From: Acidobacteriota bacterium | Lineage (GTDB): Bacteria > Acidobacteriota > UBA6911 | Reading direction: 5' to 3' | NCBI GenBank assembly: GCA_031254095.1 | Contig: JAIRVC010000187.1 | Location: 1-5,800 of the forward strand | DNA: 5,800 nucleotides | Shown: one piece after another, positions 5,723 to 5,800 of the stretch | How the letters are laid out: each line of letters starts with the position of its first letter | Position numbering within the stretch: position 1 is the stretch's first letter | Position numbers and translations under genes: made by a program | The notes under the pieces: generated by a model | Databases searched by the model: none | Seen by the model: only the letters and a program-made list of their open reading frames with translations | What the model was told of the DNA's origin: nothing

Positions 5723-5800
5723 TTACAAAACTCCCTTATCTGTAACTTCATTCCAGAAGTTAGTCCAAAGATGGTTCACGGCGGATTTTTCTGACCACTG
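5723..5800 (-). CDS. C-terminal end of an unidentified protein (runs off the right edge)
   Basis: From the right edge the minus strand reads 25 codons to a TAA at 5725-5723. They include WSEKSAVNHLW and TNFWNEVTDKGVL. Three tryptophans, mixed charged and hydrophobic residues and an open frame to the window edge make this look like a genuine C-terminus, but the piece is too short to assign to a family. The gap to the membrane-protein start is about 160 bases (or 35 bases to the possible small ORF), so it could be the preceding operon member or a separate unit. Confidence 0.4.
   Translation of the reverse strand, partial: QWSEKSAVNHLWTNFWNEVTDKGVL

Overview
The window looks like a bacterial chromosome of roughly 50-55 % GC, with genes mostly on the minus strand. 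It carries core genes (the start of leucyl-tRNA synthetase, an Arg tRNA and an endonuclease III family glycosylase) around one striking respiratory gene. That gene encodes a 714-residue membrane cytochrome with 13 CxxCH haem c motifs fused to a five-helix b-type cytochrome domain. A protein of this kind points to a Gram-negative anaerobe or facultative anaerobe with quinone-linked extracytoplasmic electron transfer, such as metal reducers, planctomycete-like bacteria or Desulfobacterota. The phylum cannot be fixed from this window.

Layout from left to right. 1-214 is the 5' end of leuS (minus), with a good Shine-Dalgarno and a possible promoter. 215-715 has no intact gene; about 413-632 holds short protein-like stretches in three successive minus-strand frames that may be a decayed gene or dispersed repeat. 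716-792 is tRNA-Arg(CCG) (minus). 853-2997 is the multihaem/b-type cytochrome fusion (minus). 2998-3068 is a short AT-rich divergent intergenic region. 3069-3761 is a histidine-phosphatase (phosphoglycerate-mutase superfamily) gene on the plus strand. Its last 30 codons run antisense over the 3' end of the convergent nth-like gene (3671-4375, minus). Upstream of nth, and in the same orientation, lie a GntR/FCD regulator (4385-5140) and a small membrane protein with a zinc-ribbon tail (5137-5562). These three are packed like an operon (4-base ATGA overlap, then a 9-base gap). A possible 40-codon ORF ends two bases before the membrane-protein start, and the right edge holds what looks like the last 25 codons of another minus-strand gene.

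Functionally, the cytochrome probably takes electrons from membrane quinol through its b-type domain and passes them along a periplasmic haem wire. The closest described architecture I know is CbcL of Geobacter, a nine-haem c domain fused to a HydC/FdnI-like b domain. The regulator operon links a ligand-sensing GntR protein to a membrane protein of unknown role and to a DNA-repair enzyme; the pairing looks organisational and no shared pathway is evident. I see no CRISPR array, insertion sequence or phage module. The most interesting items are the 13-haem fusion with its regular two-haem modules, the convergent gene overlap across the Fe-S loop of the glycosylase, and the possible leaderless start of the phosphatase gene.
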